Assembly: GCF_002341865.1 (NCBI RefSeq)
Contig: NZ_DDOV01000121.1
Span: 1 to 11,249, forward strand
Reading direction: 5' to 3'
Source of the DNA: Clostridium sp. UBA2485
GTDB taxonomy: Bacteria; Bacillota; Clostridia; Clostridiales; Clostridiaceae
DNA length: 11,249 nt
In this document: one piece after another, positions 1-6,505 of the stretch
Layout: each line of letters starts with the position of its first letter
Position numbering within the stretch: the first letter of the stretch is position 1
Translations under genes and position numbers: made by a program
The notes under the pieces: model-generated
Databases searched by the model: none
Seen by the model: the letters and a program-made list of their open reading frames with translations, nothing else
Told to the model about the DNA's origin: nothing

Positions 1-14
1 GTAGGAGGAAAAGA

Positions 15-875
15 ATGTCAAAGGGCAAAATGTCAAATCAAAGAATAAACTTTGAATATTGTGATGATTTAATTAAAAAATTCGAAGAAGTTATAAAAAA
101 ACCAATTACAAAAAAATCTTCTGTCTATTATACCGGTGTAGACTTAGGTACTGCATGTGTAGTTTTAGCAGTTTTAGATGAAAACTATAAACCTGTTGCT
201 GGTGCATACAGATATGCTGATGTAGTTCGTGATGGTATGGTTGTTGATTATATTGGTGCAGTAAGACTTGTTAGAGAACTTAAAGAGGAAATAGAGGGGA
301 AATTAAATACTGAGCTTATTTATGCAGCAGCAGCAATTCCACCTGGAACAGATACTTTAGATTCTGGAGCAATTAAAAATGTGGTTCAAGCAGCTGGATT
401 TGAATTGACCTGTCTTTTAGATGAACCTACCGCTGCAAATGCTGTACTTAAGATTGAAAACGGCGCTGTTGTAGACATTGGTGGTGGAACAACTGGGATA
501 TCAATTTTAAAAGATGGAAAAGTTGTTCATGTTGTTGATGAAGCTACAGGGGGCACTCACTGTTCACTTGTTATATCAGGTGCATATAAAATTGATTTTT
601 CAAAAGCAGATAAGTTCAAAAGAGATAATAAAAACCATAAAGAGATTTTACCGATACTAAAACCAGTAGTTGAAAAGATAGCATCAATAATTACTAATAA
701 TATTAGGAATTATAGTGTAGATGAAATTTCTTTAGTAGGTGGTACTTGCTGCTTAACAGGAATTGAAGGAATTATAGAAAAAAGTACAGGGATATATACT
801 CATAAACCTAAAAATCCTATGTTTGTTACACCACTTGGAATAGCATTAAGTTGTACACAAGATATCATAGAATAA
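15..875 (+). CDS. eutJ: EutJ family microcompartment-associated chaperone-like ATPase
   Basis: Predicted cytosolic ASKHA-fold (actin/Hsp70/FtsA-like) protein of 286 residues, found in Eut, Pdu and choline-type microcompartment operons; its precise role is not settled, and a chaperone or enzyme-reactivation job is usually assumed. Visible motifs: phosphate-1 loop GVDLGTACVVLAVLD (residues 41-55), conserved DEPTAAN (136-142), phosphate-2 loop VVDIGGGTTGIS (152-163) and adenosine motif SLVGGTCCLTG (239-249). Length is normal for EutJ and well short of Hsp70. The ATG at 15 is preceded by AGGAGGA with 5-nt spacing; a second ATG five codons on lacks its own good site. The window starts just before it, so the operon probably continues upstream. 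A 63-nt gap with a perfect hairpin separates it from the next shell gene. Confidence 0.9.
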   Translation: MSKGKMSNQRINFEYCDDLIKKFEEVIKKPITKKSSVYYTGVDLGTACVVLAVLDENYKPVAGAYRYADVVRDGMVVDYIGAVRLVRELKEEIEGKLNTELIYAAAAIPPGTDTLDSGAIKNVVQAAGFELTCLLDEPTAANAVLKIENGAVVDIGGGTTGISILKDGKVVHVVDEATGGTHCSLVISGAYKIDFSKADKFKRDNKNHKEILPILKPVVEKIASIITNNIRNYSVDEISLVGGTCCLTGIEGIIEKSTGIYTHKPKNPMFVTPLGIALSCTQDIIE

Positions 876-877
876 GT

Positions 878-915
878 CACATTCAAATAAATTGATTGTC
901 ATTTATTTGAATGTG
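878..915 (+). other. Intercistronic 15-bp hairpin between eutJ and the EutS-like gene
   Basis: Positions 878-892 are perfectly complementary to 901-915, with an 8-nt loop (TGATTGTC). No T-tract follows, so it does not look like an intrinsic terminator. It sits directly after the eutJ stop and before the Shine-Dalgarno of the next gene. It may act in mRNA processing or differential stability inside the operon (inference). The loop does not fit the A1/G4 hexaloop pattern of ANTAR (EutV) target hairpins. Confidence 0.6.
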
Positions 916-938
916 CTCAATAAGGAGAGTGTTTAAAA

Positions 939-1259
939 GTGGATTTTAGAATTATAAAATCACCTTCTGATAGCACTAAAGAAATTCTTAAAAGACGAAT
1001 GGGTGGAAGTTGTAAAACGGATTTAGAAAACGCTGATGCAATAGGACTCGTTCAAGGTAAATTTATCGATATGATTTATGCGGCAGATATTGCTGAAAAG
1101 GCTGTTGGGGTTACTGTTGAAGATATTAGGGGATTATGTCCCCAGCACATGGTTTTAATTGGGATTTTAGGTGACACAGCATCAGTTGAAGCTGCATTAA
1201 ACGAGATTAAATTGAAAATGAAAGAGGAAAAACAATATGATAGCAGCAAGACTTGTTGA
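939..1259 (+). CDS. BMC-domain shell protein, permuted EutS/PduU/CutR type
   Basis: A 106-residue BMC shell subunit expected to form hexamers in the compartment facet or edge. The C-terminal two thirds aligns by eye with EutS: an AIGLV strand, IYAADIAEKAVGV helix and VEDIRG strand, then MVLIGILGDTASVEAAL, where EutS has VVLTGDVSEVEYAL. The extra N-terminal strand segment before this core (residues 1-35) is what the circularly permuted EutS/PduU/CutR subfamily has. CutR is the orthologue in glycyl-radical choline compartments, which is one reason to favour a choline-type locus. Start is GTG at 939 with AAGGAGAG at 922-929. Its last 23 nt overlap the start of the eutN gene in another frame, which suggests translational coupling and explains the short unconserved C-terminus. 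Subfamily assignment is by motif reading only. Confidence 0.82.
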   Translation: MDFRIIKSPSDSTKEILKRRMGGSCKTDLENADAIGLVQGKFIDMIYAADIAEKAVGVTVEDIRGLCPQHMVLIGILGDTASVEAALNEIKLKMKEEKQYDSSKTC

Positions 1260-1500
1260 TAATATATGGGCCACTAGAAAAGCAGAATCCCTTAGCGGAC
1301 TTAAATTTATGCTTGCTGAGGAAATTGGCGGAATAAATGACGGACGCAGATTTATTGTTGTTGACATTATAGGTGCAGGTATTGGTGATAAAGTTGTCGT
1401 TAGTACCGGATCATCTGCTCGCAGAATGTTAGGAGATGATAATATTCCTGTAGATGCAGTTGTTATTGGAATAATTGATCATGATTGTAATTTTGATTAG
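1237..1500 (+). CDS. eutN: EutN/CcmL-family pentameric vertex protein
   Basis: An 87-residue BMC-P subunit; family members form pentamers that cap the vertices of the polyhedral shell. Typical features are the N-terminal MIAARLVDNIWATRKAESL segment, the central GRRFIVVDIIGAGIGDKVVVSTGSS motif (residues 37-61) and the C-terminal PVDAVVIGIID strand. Length is normal. The ATG at 1237 has AGAGGA 8 nt upstream and lies inside the previous gene (23-nt overlap). In Eut-type operons one such gene per locus is common, and low copy number matches twelve vertices per shell. Confidence 0.93.
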   Translation: MIAARLVDNIWATRKAESLSGLKFMLAEEIGGINDGRRFIVVDIIGAGIGDKVVVSTGSSARRMLGDDNIPVDAVVIGIIDHDCNFD

Positions 1501-1518
1501 ACCACATTCGAAAAAATC

Positions 1519-1555
1519 ATAGTATTTTATGGTTTTTATAGATATCAAATACTAT
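1519..1555 (+). other. Intercistronic stem-loop between eutN and eutQ
   Basis: ATAGTATTT at 1519-1527 pairs with AAATACTAT at 1547-1555 across a 19-nt loop. It lies just upstream of the eutQ ribosome site (AAGGATG, 1561-1567). No terminator T-tract follows. It could influence processing or initiation of eutQ; this is weakly supported because the region is very AT-rich. Confidence 0.35.
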
Positions 1556-1574
1556 ATTGAAAGGATGTGAAAAC

Positions 1575-2237
1575 ATGAAAAAATTAATCTGTGCAAAAGA
1601 TGTTGAAGCATTAATATTAAAGGGCGAAAAAACACTTTATGTAGATGGCAGTGAAATAATTACACCATCAGCTCAAGATCTTGCAAAAAATAATGGAATA
1701 GTGTTTACTGCAGCAGCTCCTGCACCTAAAGTACAGGATTTAGGAGTTAACAAAACTCCAAGCATAGATAATATTGACAGCGAAATGTTGCTTAATTTCT
1801 TTAGAAAAATGATGGATAAGGGCCTTTTAGAAGAAATGCTTCAATGTTTAAAGCAAAAGAATCTTCCATTTGAAGCAGAGTGTGACCCTAATGGACTTAA
1901 AGTTGTTAGAGGAAATACGGTAAAAATGGATGTATTTGATACTGGTAATCCAAATGCAAAAGCTTATTTTCAAGAATTAGTAAGTAAAAAAGAATCAAAA
2001 ATGAGTGCTGGGTTTTTAGTTATCGAAAATTCAAAGTTTGATTGGGAATTAACTTACGAAGAGATTGATTATGTTATTGAGGGAACCTTAACAGTTGAAA
2101 TCAATGGAAAGACATATACAGCTTATCCTGGAGATGTACTATTTGTGCCATCAGGTTCTAAAGTGGTTTGGGGTTCACCAGATAAAGCTAGGGTATTTTA
2201 CACAACATATCCGGCAAACTGGGCGGATCTTTTATAG
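1575..2237 (+). CDS. eutQ: EutQ family cupin-domain microcompartment protein
   Basis: A 220-residue EutQ-type protein. The N-terminal part (1-45), with ICAKDVEALILKGEKTLYV and ITPSAQDLAKNNGIVF, is the characteristic EutQ leader, also found in related Eut/Pdu proteins. The C-terminal part (about 110-220) is a cupin barrel with YEEIDYVIEGTLTVEING and YPGDVLFVPSGSKVVWGS. Enteric EutQ has been reported to have acetate kinase activity, which would turn the acetyl phosphate made by PduL into ATP and acetate; that role here is inference. A helix-prone stretch (SEMLLNFFRKMMDKGLLEEML, split at 69-78 and 79-89) links the halves. I take the ATG at 1575, with AAGGATG 7 nt upstream, instead of an in-frame TTG at 1557 that would sit upstream of this ribosome site. 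Confidence 0.88.
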   Translation: MKKLICAKDVEALILKGEKTLYVDGSEIITPSAQDLAKNNGIVFTAAAPAPKVQDLGVNKTPSIDNIDSEMLLNFFRKMMDKGLLEEMLQCLKQKNLPFEAECDPNGLKVVRGNTVKMDVFDTGNPNAKAYFQELVSKKESKMSAGFLVIENSKFDWELTYEEIDYVIEGTLTVEINGKTYTAYPGDVLFVPSGSKVVWGSPDKARVFYTTYPANWADLL

Positions 2238-2257
2238 AAGATTAGGAGGATTAGCCT

Positions 2258-3025
2258 ATGAAAGCACTTGGTTTAATAGAAACAAAAGGATTACTTGCAG
2301 CTGTTGAAGCAGCTGATACAATGGTGAAATCTGCAGATGTAAGTATTATTGAAAAAACTTATGTAGGTGGAGGTCTTGTTACAATTTTAGTTACAGGTGA
2401 TGTAGGTGCAGTACAAGCATCTATAGAAGCTGGAGTAGCAGCTGTTAAAGAACTTGATGAAGAATTTTTAGTTTCGAATCATGTAATTCCACGTCCTCAT
2501 GAGGAAGTGGAAAGCATAATTGGACCTAATACTCCACCAGAGGTTTTAGAAGTTCCATCATTTAATGAAGAATTAAAAGAAGTAGAACAAGCCAAAGAAA
2601 TACAAAAAACAGAAGAAGTAGAAGTAGAAGTAGAAGTACAAACTGAAAAATTAGAAGAAACAGAAGATGTAGAAGAAGCAGAACAAATTGAAGAAGTGAA
2701 AGAAATAGAAGATATAGAACAGAAAGAAGAAGTATATGTAGTAGAAGCTGAAGATGAGATTAAAGAAGATCAAGATGCTTTGAAAATGGATTTAGATAAA
2801 CTACATAAGTTAGACTTAGAGAATTTGCATAAAGATGATGTAGACAATCTAGTAAATAAAAATGGTATAGAACAAACCCTTTTAATACTAGATAAGCTAA
2901 AAGTTATTAAGCTTAGAAATTTAGCTCGTGAATATAAAGATTTTGGAATTACAGGTAGAGCCACCTCAAAGGCAGGTAAGAATACACTAATTACTAAATT
3001 TAAATTATATTACGAGAAAAATTAG
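2258..3025 (+). CDS. BMC-domain shell protein with acidic linker and basic C-terminal domain (EutK-like layout)
   Basis: A 255-residue fusion. Residues 1-90 are a canonical BMC domain (LGLIETKGLLAAVEAAD; pore loop YVGGGLVT; HVIPRPHEEVE). Residues about 100-185 are an extremely Glu-rich linker with VEVEVEV and EE runs. Residues about 205-255 form a small basic domain with LDKLKVIKLRNLAREY and ITGRATSKAGKNTLITKFK, resembling a Rho N-terminal/SAP-like helix-extended-helix fold. Enteric EutK has a similar layout, a BMC domain followed by a small nucleic-acid-binding-like domain, but its tail is a winged-helix type. The BMC domain should sit in the shell with the tail projecting to one face. Start ATG 2258 has AGGAGGA 2244-2250. 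The linker DNA contains four perfect GAAGTA units (2615-2638). The C-terminal fold is my inference; the BMC domain is certain. Confidence 0.88.
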   Translation: MKALGLIETKGLLAAVEAADTMVKSADVSIIEKTYVGGGLVTILVTGDVGAVQASIEAGVAAVKELDEEFLVSNHVIPRPHEEVESIIGPNTPPEVLEVPSFNEELKEVEQAKEIQKTEEVEVEVEVQTEKLEETEDVEEAEQIEEVKEIEDIEQKEEVYVVEAEDEIKEDQDALKMDLDKLHKLDLENLHKDDVDNLVNKNGIEQTLLILDKLKVIKLRNLAREYKDFGITGRATSKAGKNTLITKFKLYYEKN

Positions 3026-3058
3026 CTATTTAAGGTTTATGAAAGGAAGTAATGAATA

Positions 3059-4657
3059 ATGGAAAACTTTGATAAAGATTTGCGTTCAATACAAGAAGCA
3101 AGAAATCTTGCTAGACTTGGAAAAATAGCAGCTGATAAAATTGCTGATTATACTGAGGAGCAAATTGATAAAATTTTACGTAATATGGTTAGAGTAGCAG
3201 AAGAAAATGAAGCTTGCTTAGCACAAATGGCAGTTGAAGAGACAGGCTTTGGTAAAGCTGAAGATAAAACTTTCAAAAACCATTTAGCATCTACTATATT
3301 ATATGATTCAATCAAAGACATGAAAACTATAGGTGTAATTAGAGAAGATGAGGTAAATAAGACTATAGAGATTGCTGAGCCAGTTGGTTTAGTTATGGGT
3401 ATAGTACCTTCAACAAACCCGACTTCTACTGCGATTTTTAAATCTATAATTGCAATTAAATCTCGTAATGCTATAGTGTTCTCACCACATCCATCTGCTG
3501 CAAAATGTACAATTAAAGCAGTTGAATTAATGAGAGATGCAGCTATTGAAGCTGGTGCACCAGAGAATATCATAAGCTCTGTAACTATACCAACAATTGC
3601 AGCTACAAACGATTTAATGAAAAGCAAAGAAGTTGCTATAATAATAGCTACAGGTGGTCCAGGAATGGTTAAAGCTGCTTACAGCTCAGGAAAACCAGCT
3701 CTTGGAGTTGGAGCAGGAAACTCTCCAGCATACATTGAAAGAACTGCTAATGTAGAAAAGGCTGTTAGAAACATTATTGCAAGTAAGACTTTTGATTATG
3801 GTACAATTTGTGCTTCAGAACAATCAATAATTTGTGAAGAATGCAATTATGATGCAGTTGTTCAAGAGTTCAAAAAGCAAGGCGGATATTTTATGACAGA
3901 AGAAGAAACTAATAAAGTTTGTAAGCTGTTATTTAAGAATGGACATGCTATGAATGCTAAATTTGTTGGAAGAAGTCCACAAGTTATTGCAAATGCTGCA
4001 GGATTCACAGTTCCATCAGACATTAAAGTACTTATAGGAAAGCAAAATGGAGTAGGTGAAGGTAATCCACTATCTTTTGAAAAACTTACAACAGTTCTTG
4101 CATTCTATACAGTAAAAGATTGGCATGAAGCATGTGAATTAAGTATTGAATTACTTCAAAATGGAATTGGTCATACAATGAGCATCCATACAGAAGATAG
4201 AGATATGGTTATGAAGTTTGCTAAAAAACCAGCTTCTCGTATTCTTGTTAATACTGGTGGATCTCAAGGTGGAACAGGTGCAAGCACAGGTCTTAACCCT
4301 TCATTTACTTTAGGTTGTGGTACATGGGGAGGAAGTTCAGTATCTGAGAACGTTACTCCTGAACACCTTATAAACATAAAAAGAGTTGCTTATGGTTTAA
4401 AAGACTGTGCAACATTAGCATCTAATGATCCAACTTTCAATCGTATAAAAACTGCTGAAAATTGCCATGCAGTACAAAATCAATTTATGAATATGAGCCC
4501 AGCTCAAATTGCAGCAGCTGCAGAAGTTTTAAATAAAGTTAATGATTCTGCTAAAAGCACTAACAATTGTACTGAATGCAATAGTGAAAGCACAAAAAAT
4601 GAAGAACTTTTAGACTTAGTTAACCAAATAGTTGCTGCTATGAAGGGGGCAAACTAA
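3059..4657 (+). CDS. CoA-acylating aldehyde dehydrogenase (EutE/PduP type) with C-terminal encapsulation tail
   Basis: A 532-residue NAD+-dependent acylating aldehyde dehydrogenase that converts an aldehyde (acetaldehyde in choline or ethanolamine compartments) plus CoA to acyl-CoA. Visible motifs: the Rossmann/NAD region VMGIVPSTNPTSTAIFKS (112-129), IATGGPGMVKAAYSSGKPA, the GVGAGNSPAYIE motif and the catalytic Cys251 in DYGTICASEQS. No short N-terminal targeting helix precedes the fold, unlike classical PduP. Instead, after a spacer with a Cys-x-x-Cys pair, residues 514-530 (NEELLDLVNQIVAAMKG) form an amphipathic helix like an encapsulation peptide. A C-terminal tag is the arrangement known for aldehyde dehydrogenases of glycyl-radical compartments. 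Start ATG 3059 follows GAAAGGAAG; an out-of-frame ATG at 3052 leads only to a short dead end. Its stop overlaps the pduL start (TAATG), implying coupling. Confidence 0.95.
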   Translation: MENFDKDLRSIQEARNLARLGKIAADKIADYTEEQIDKILRNMVRVAEENEACLAQMAVEETGFGKAEDKTFKNHLASTILYDSIKDMKTIGVIREDEVNKTIEIAEPVGLVMGIVPSTNPTSTAIFKSIIAIKSRNAIVFSPHPSAAKCTIKAVELMRDAAIEAGAPENIISSVTIPTIAATNDLMKSKEVAIIIATGGPGMVKAAYSSGKPALGVGAGNSPAYIERTANVEKAVRNIIASKTFDYGTICASEQSIICEECNYDAVVQEFKKQGGYFMTEEETNKVCKLLFKNGHAMNAKFVGRSPQVIANAAGFTVPSDIKVLIGKQNGVGEGNPLSFEKLTTVLAFYTVKDWHEACELSIELLQNGIGHTMSIHTEDRDMVMKFAKKPASRILVNTGGSQGGTGASTGLNPSFTLGCGTWGGSSVSENVTPEHLINIKRVAYGLKDCATLASNDPTFNRIKTAENCHAVQNQFMNMSPAQIAAAAEVLNKVNDSAKSTNNCTECNSESTKNEELLDLVNQIVAAMKGAN

Positions 4658-5307
4658 TGGAAAATTGCGAAGAAATATTAAGAGTTTTACTAGAAGCCAT
4701 TAAAAGCAATGAAGCAAATAATGGAATTCAGAAAAATTCATCTGAGATTCCAGTAGGAATTTCAAATAGACATGTGCATCTTTCACAAAAGGATTTAGAG
4801 AGTCTTTTCGGTAAAGATTATCAGCTTACTAAGCTTAAAGACCTATCTCAACCTGGACAATATGCTTGTAAGGAAGTTGTAACAATTTGTGGACCAAAAG
4901 GTGCAATTGAAAAAGTTAGAATACTTGGTCCTGTAAGAAGTAAGACTCAAATTGAAGTTTTAGCTGGAGATTGCGTTAAACTTGGAGTAGCATCACATGT
5001 AAAATTATCTGGAGATTTAAATGGAACACCTGGAATCACAGTAATTGGACCAAAAGGTTCTGTTCAAATTGAAGAAGGATTAATGGTTGCACAAAGACAC
5101 ATTCATATGACACTTGAAGATGCTAGAAATCTAGGAGTACATGACGGAGAAATAGTATCAATAAAATTTGAAGATTTAAGAGGCGGAGTATATAGCAACG
5201 TGGCTATTAGAGCTAATAATTCTTCACAACTTGAGTGTCATCTTGATATTGAAGAAGCTAATGCAATGGGCATTAATTCAAAATCAAAAATAACAATAGT
5301 TAAATAA
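4657..5307 (+). CDS. pduL: PduL-type phosphate acyltransferase
   Basis: A 216-residue PduL phosphotransacylase that converts acyl-CoA plus phosphate to acyl phosphate and frees CoA inside the compartment, recycling the cofactor for the neighbouring dehydrogenase. The two-beta-barrel family is recognised by its zinc-ligand motifs: GISNRHVHLS (35-43, His39 and His41), AQRHIHMTLEDAR (146-157, His148 and His150) and ECHLDIEEANAMG (193-205, His195). An N-terminal helix EEILRVLLEAIKSN (5-18) followed by a polar linker looks like an encapsulation peptide and marks a lumen enzyme. The ATG overlaps the dehydrogenase stop by one base, and a G-run at 4644-4648 serves as ribosome site. Unrelated in sequence to Pta/EutD. 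Confidence 0.95.
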   Translation: MENCEEILRVLLEAIKSNEANNGIQKNSSEIPVGISNRHVHLSQKDLESLFGKDYQLTKLKDLSQPGQYACKEVVTICGPKGAIEKVRILGPVRSKTQIEVLAGDCVKLGVASHVKLSGDLNGTPGITVIGPKGSVQIEEGLMVAQRHIHMTLEDARNLGVHDGEIVSIKFEDLRGGVYSNVAIRANNSSQLECHLDIEEANAMGINSKSKITIVK

Positions 5308-5347
5308 AGGTTATAAATAAAAATTAAAATATATAAATAAAAAATAT

Positions 5348-5997
5348 TTAGGAGGATTTTAATATGAAATACGATGCATTAGGAATGATAGAAACAAAAG
5401 GCTTAATAGGAGCAATAGAAGCTGCAGATGCTATGGTTAAAGCTGCAAATGTATATTTAATAGGTAAAGAATATGTTGGAGGCGGACTTGTAACTGTTAT
5501 GGTTAGAGGTGACGTTGGAGCTGTTAAAGCTGCTACAGACGCTGGTGCTGCTGCTGCACAACGTGTTGGAGAATTAATATCAGTTCATGTAATTCCAAGA
5601 CCACATAGCGAAGTTGAAGTAATTCTTCCAGCATCTAAAGAAGCTACAAAATAAGATTTTTAATTGAAGCATAACATAATAAAAAACACCGATTAGGAGG
5701 ATTTTAATATGAAACACGATGCATTAGGAATGATAGAAACAAAAGGATTAATAGGAGCAATAGAAGCTGCAGATGCTATGGTTAAAGCTGCAAATGTATA
5801 TTTAATAGGTAAAGAATATATTGGAGGCGGACTTGTAACTGTTATGGTTAGAGGTGACGTTGGAGCTATTAAAGCTGCTACAGACGCTGGTGCTGCTGCT
5901 GCACAACGTGTTGGAGAATTAGTATCAGTTCACGTAATTCCAAGACCACATAGTGAAGTAGAAGTAATTCTTCCAGCATCTAAAGAAGCCGCAAAAT
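5348..5997 (+). repeat. Tandem duplication covering ribosome site and hexamer gene (345-bp offset)
   Basis: The ribosome site and gene at 5348-5652 recur at 5693-5997 with very high identity, starting at the shared TTAGGAGGATTTTAATATG. The 3' flank is also related: AATTGAAGCATAACAT after copy 1 (about 5662-5677) resembles AATTAAGCATAACAT at about 6168-6182 after copy 2, where a structured element intervenes. This supports a recent tandem duplication, or gene conversion, that included flanking DNA. Confidence 0.85.
5364..5654 (+). CDS. Hexameric BMC shell protein, EutM/PduA type (copy 1)
   Basis: A 96-residue single-BMC-domain protein, expected to tile shell facets as flat hexamers with a central pore. 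Diagnostic segments: ALGMIETKGLIGAIEAADAM (5-24), pore loop YVGGGLVTVMVRGDVGAV (37-54), ATDAGAAAAQRVGE (57-70) and HVIPRPHSEVEVILP (75-89). The pore motif is GGG where PduA has GSG, which would change pore size and polarity. Ribosome site GGAGG about 10 nt before the ATG. It differs from copy 2 at only five residues: Tyr3His, Val38Ile, Val54Ile, Ile72Val and Thr95Ala. As the last genes of the operon in two copies, they are probably the major shell component. Confidence 0.95.
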   Translation: MKYDALGMIETKGLIGAIEAADAMVKAANVYLIGKEYVGGGLVTVMVRGDVGAVKAATDAGAAAAQRVGELISVHVIPRPHSEVEVILPASKEATK

Positions 5998-5999
5998 AG
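5709..5999 (+). CDS. Hexameric BMC shell protein, EutM/PduA type (copy 2)
   Basis: A 96-residue shell hexamer nearly identical to the preceding gene, carrying the conservative changes His3, Ile38, Ile54, Val72 and Ala95. The only non-conservative change is at residue 3, near the subunit N-terminus; the pore triplet GGG and the HVIPRPHSEVE motif are unchanged, so function is probably redundant or dosage-increasing. It has the same GGAGGATTTTAATATG initiation region. The gap to copy 1 is 54 nt and contains no evident terminator or promoter, so both should be cotranscribed. It is the last gene of the operon in this window; two candidate terminators follow. Confidence 0.95.
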   Translation: MKHDALGMIETKGLIGAIEAADAMVKAANVYLIGKEYIGGGLVTVMVRGDVGAIKAATDAGAAAAQRVGELVSVHVIPRPHSEVEVILPASKEAAK

Positions 6000-6017
6000 A
6001 TTCTAGGAATCTGAAAT

Positions 6018-6155
6018 AAAATAACTAGTCAAAGATGCGACGCCTATTTTATGTCAGACAAGGAAACAGGTTTCGCTCATAGTTTAAGCTATGAGTGAGT
6101 TCTGTTGACGCAGTATGATGGAAAATAGACTAGTATACTGACTAGTTATTTTTTT
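6018..6155 (+). other. Structured element with 14-bp inverted ends and a T-tract (inserted element or complex terminator)
   Basis: Positions 6018-6031 (AAAATAACTAGTCA) are perfectly complementary to 6139-6152, and T6149-T6155 form a T-run. The 107-nt interior can fold further: CTATTTT 6044-6050 with 6122-6128, GTCA 6053-6056 with TGAC 6106-6109, and CTCATAG 6076-6082 with CTATGAG 6089-6095. I match it to no riboswitch family I know. It may be a miniature inverted-repeat element, a terminator with a large structured loop, or a small RNA released from the operon 3' end. Confidence 0.55.
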
Positions 6156-6188
6156 GAAGATGCCTCAATTAAGCATAACATATAAAAT

Positions 6189-6223
6189 AAAAACGCCGCT
6201 AAAGATAATTTAGCGGCGTTTTT
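6189..6223. terminator. Strong bidirectional intrinsic terminator of the microcompartment operon
   Basis: AAAAACGCCGCTAAA (6189-6203) pairs perfectly over 15 bp with TTTAGCGGCGTTTTT (6209-6223) around a GATAA loop. The GC-rich core with A- and T-tails on both sides works on either strand. It closes the operon and insulates it from the downstream leader. Confidence 0.92.
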
Positions 6224-6378
6224 ACTTATGAAAAAGTTTGTTTTAGTTAAAATAAATGTGTTAAAGTTTTTAAATATCTGGAAATTAATTATATAGTTGA
6301 GAAAGATTTTCTTATGGTGTCAAAAGAAAGAAATAATTTCTAATGATTCATTATTTTTATATTATTTTTTAAATTATA

Positions 6379-6407
6379 TTGACATTATTAAAATAGCATG
6401 ATATCAT
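6379..6407 (+). promoter_or_regulatory. Sigma-A-type promoter with extended -10, for the leader and NSS transporter
   Basis: The -35 box TTGACA (6379-6384) is a consensus match. A 17-nt spacer separates it from the -10 box TATCAT (6402-6407), which is preceded by TG at 6399-6400 (extended -10). Transcription should begin near 6413-6416, giving a leader of roughly 320 nt before the transporter start. Confidence 0.8.
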
Positions 6408-6436
6408 AACATAAAATTACCAAGAGGAGGATTATT

Positions 6437-6505
6437 ATGAATATCAAAATAAATATATCTGTTTCAAAATTGAATAATCTACTCTTATTAGCTAACTTAA
6501 GATAG
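6437..6505 (+). CDS. 22-residue leucine-rich leader peptide (putative attenuation peptide)
   Basis: A short ORF with an excellent ribosome site (GAGGAGG 6424-6430, 6 nt before ATG) lying about 25 nt from the predicted transcription start. It encodes MNIKINISVSK followed by LNNLLLLANLR; six of 22 residues are leucine, with four in a row at 15-18 (CTA CTC TTA TTA, 6479-6490). CTA and CTC are likely minor codons here. The stop codon abuts the first arm of a competing hairpin set, and two terminators follow before the transporter gene. This is the layout of an amino-acid-sensing leader peptide: stalling at leucine codons would select readthrough. It has no recognisable domain and is not expected to be functional after release. 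Confidence 0.75.
   Translation: MNIKINISVSKLNNLLLLANLR

Noticed and set aside
1557..1574. Upstream TTG start adding six residues to EutQ
   Set aside because: The added codons contain the ribosome site used by the ATG at 1575, and the protein family begins at that ATG.
2095..2307. Plus-strand frame overlapping the eutQ end and the next start
   Set aside because: It is out of frame with two well-supported genes and has a composition unlike a real protein.
3148..3627. Long open frame on the minus strand inside the dehydrogenase gene
   Set aside because: It lies antisense to a clear, conserved coding region, has no ribosome site and shows no recognisable motif; it mirrors codon bias.
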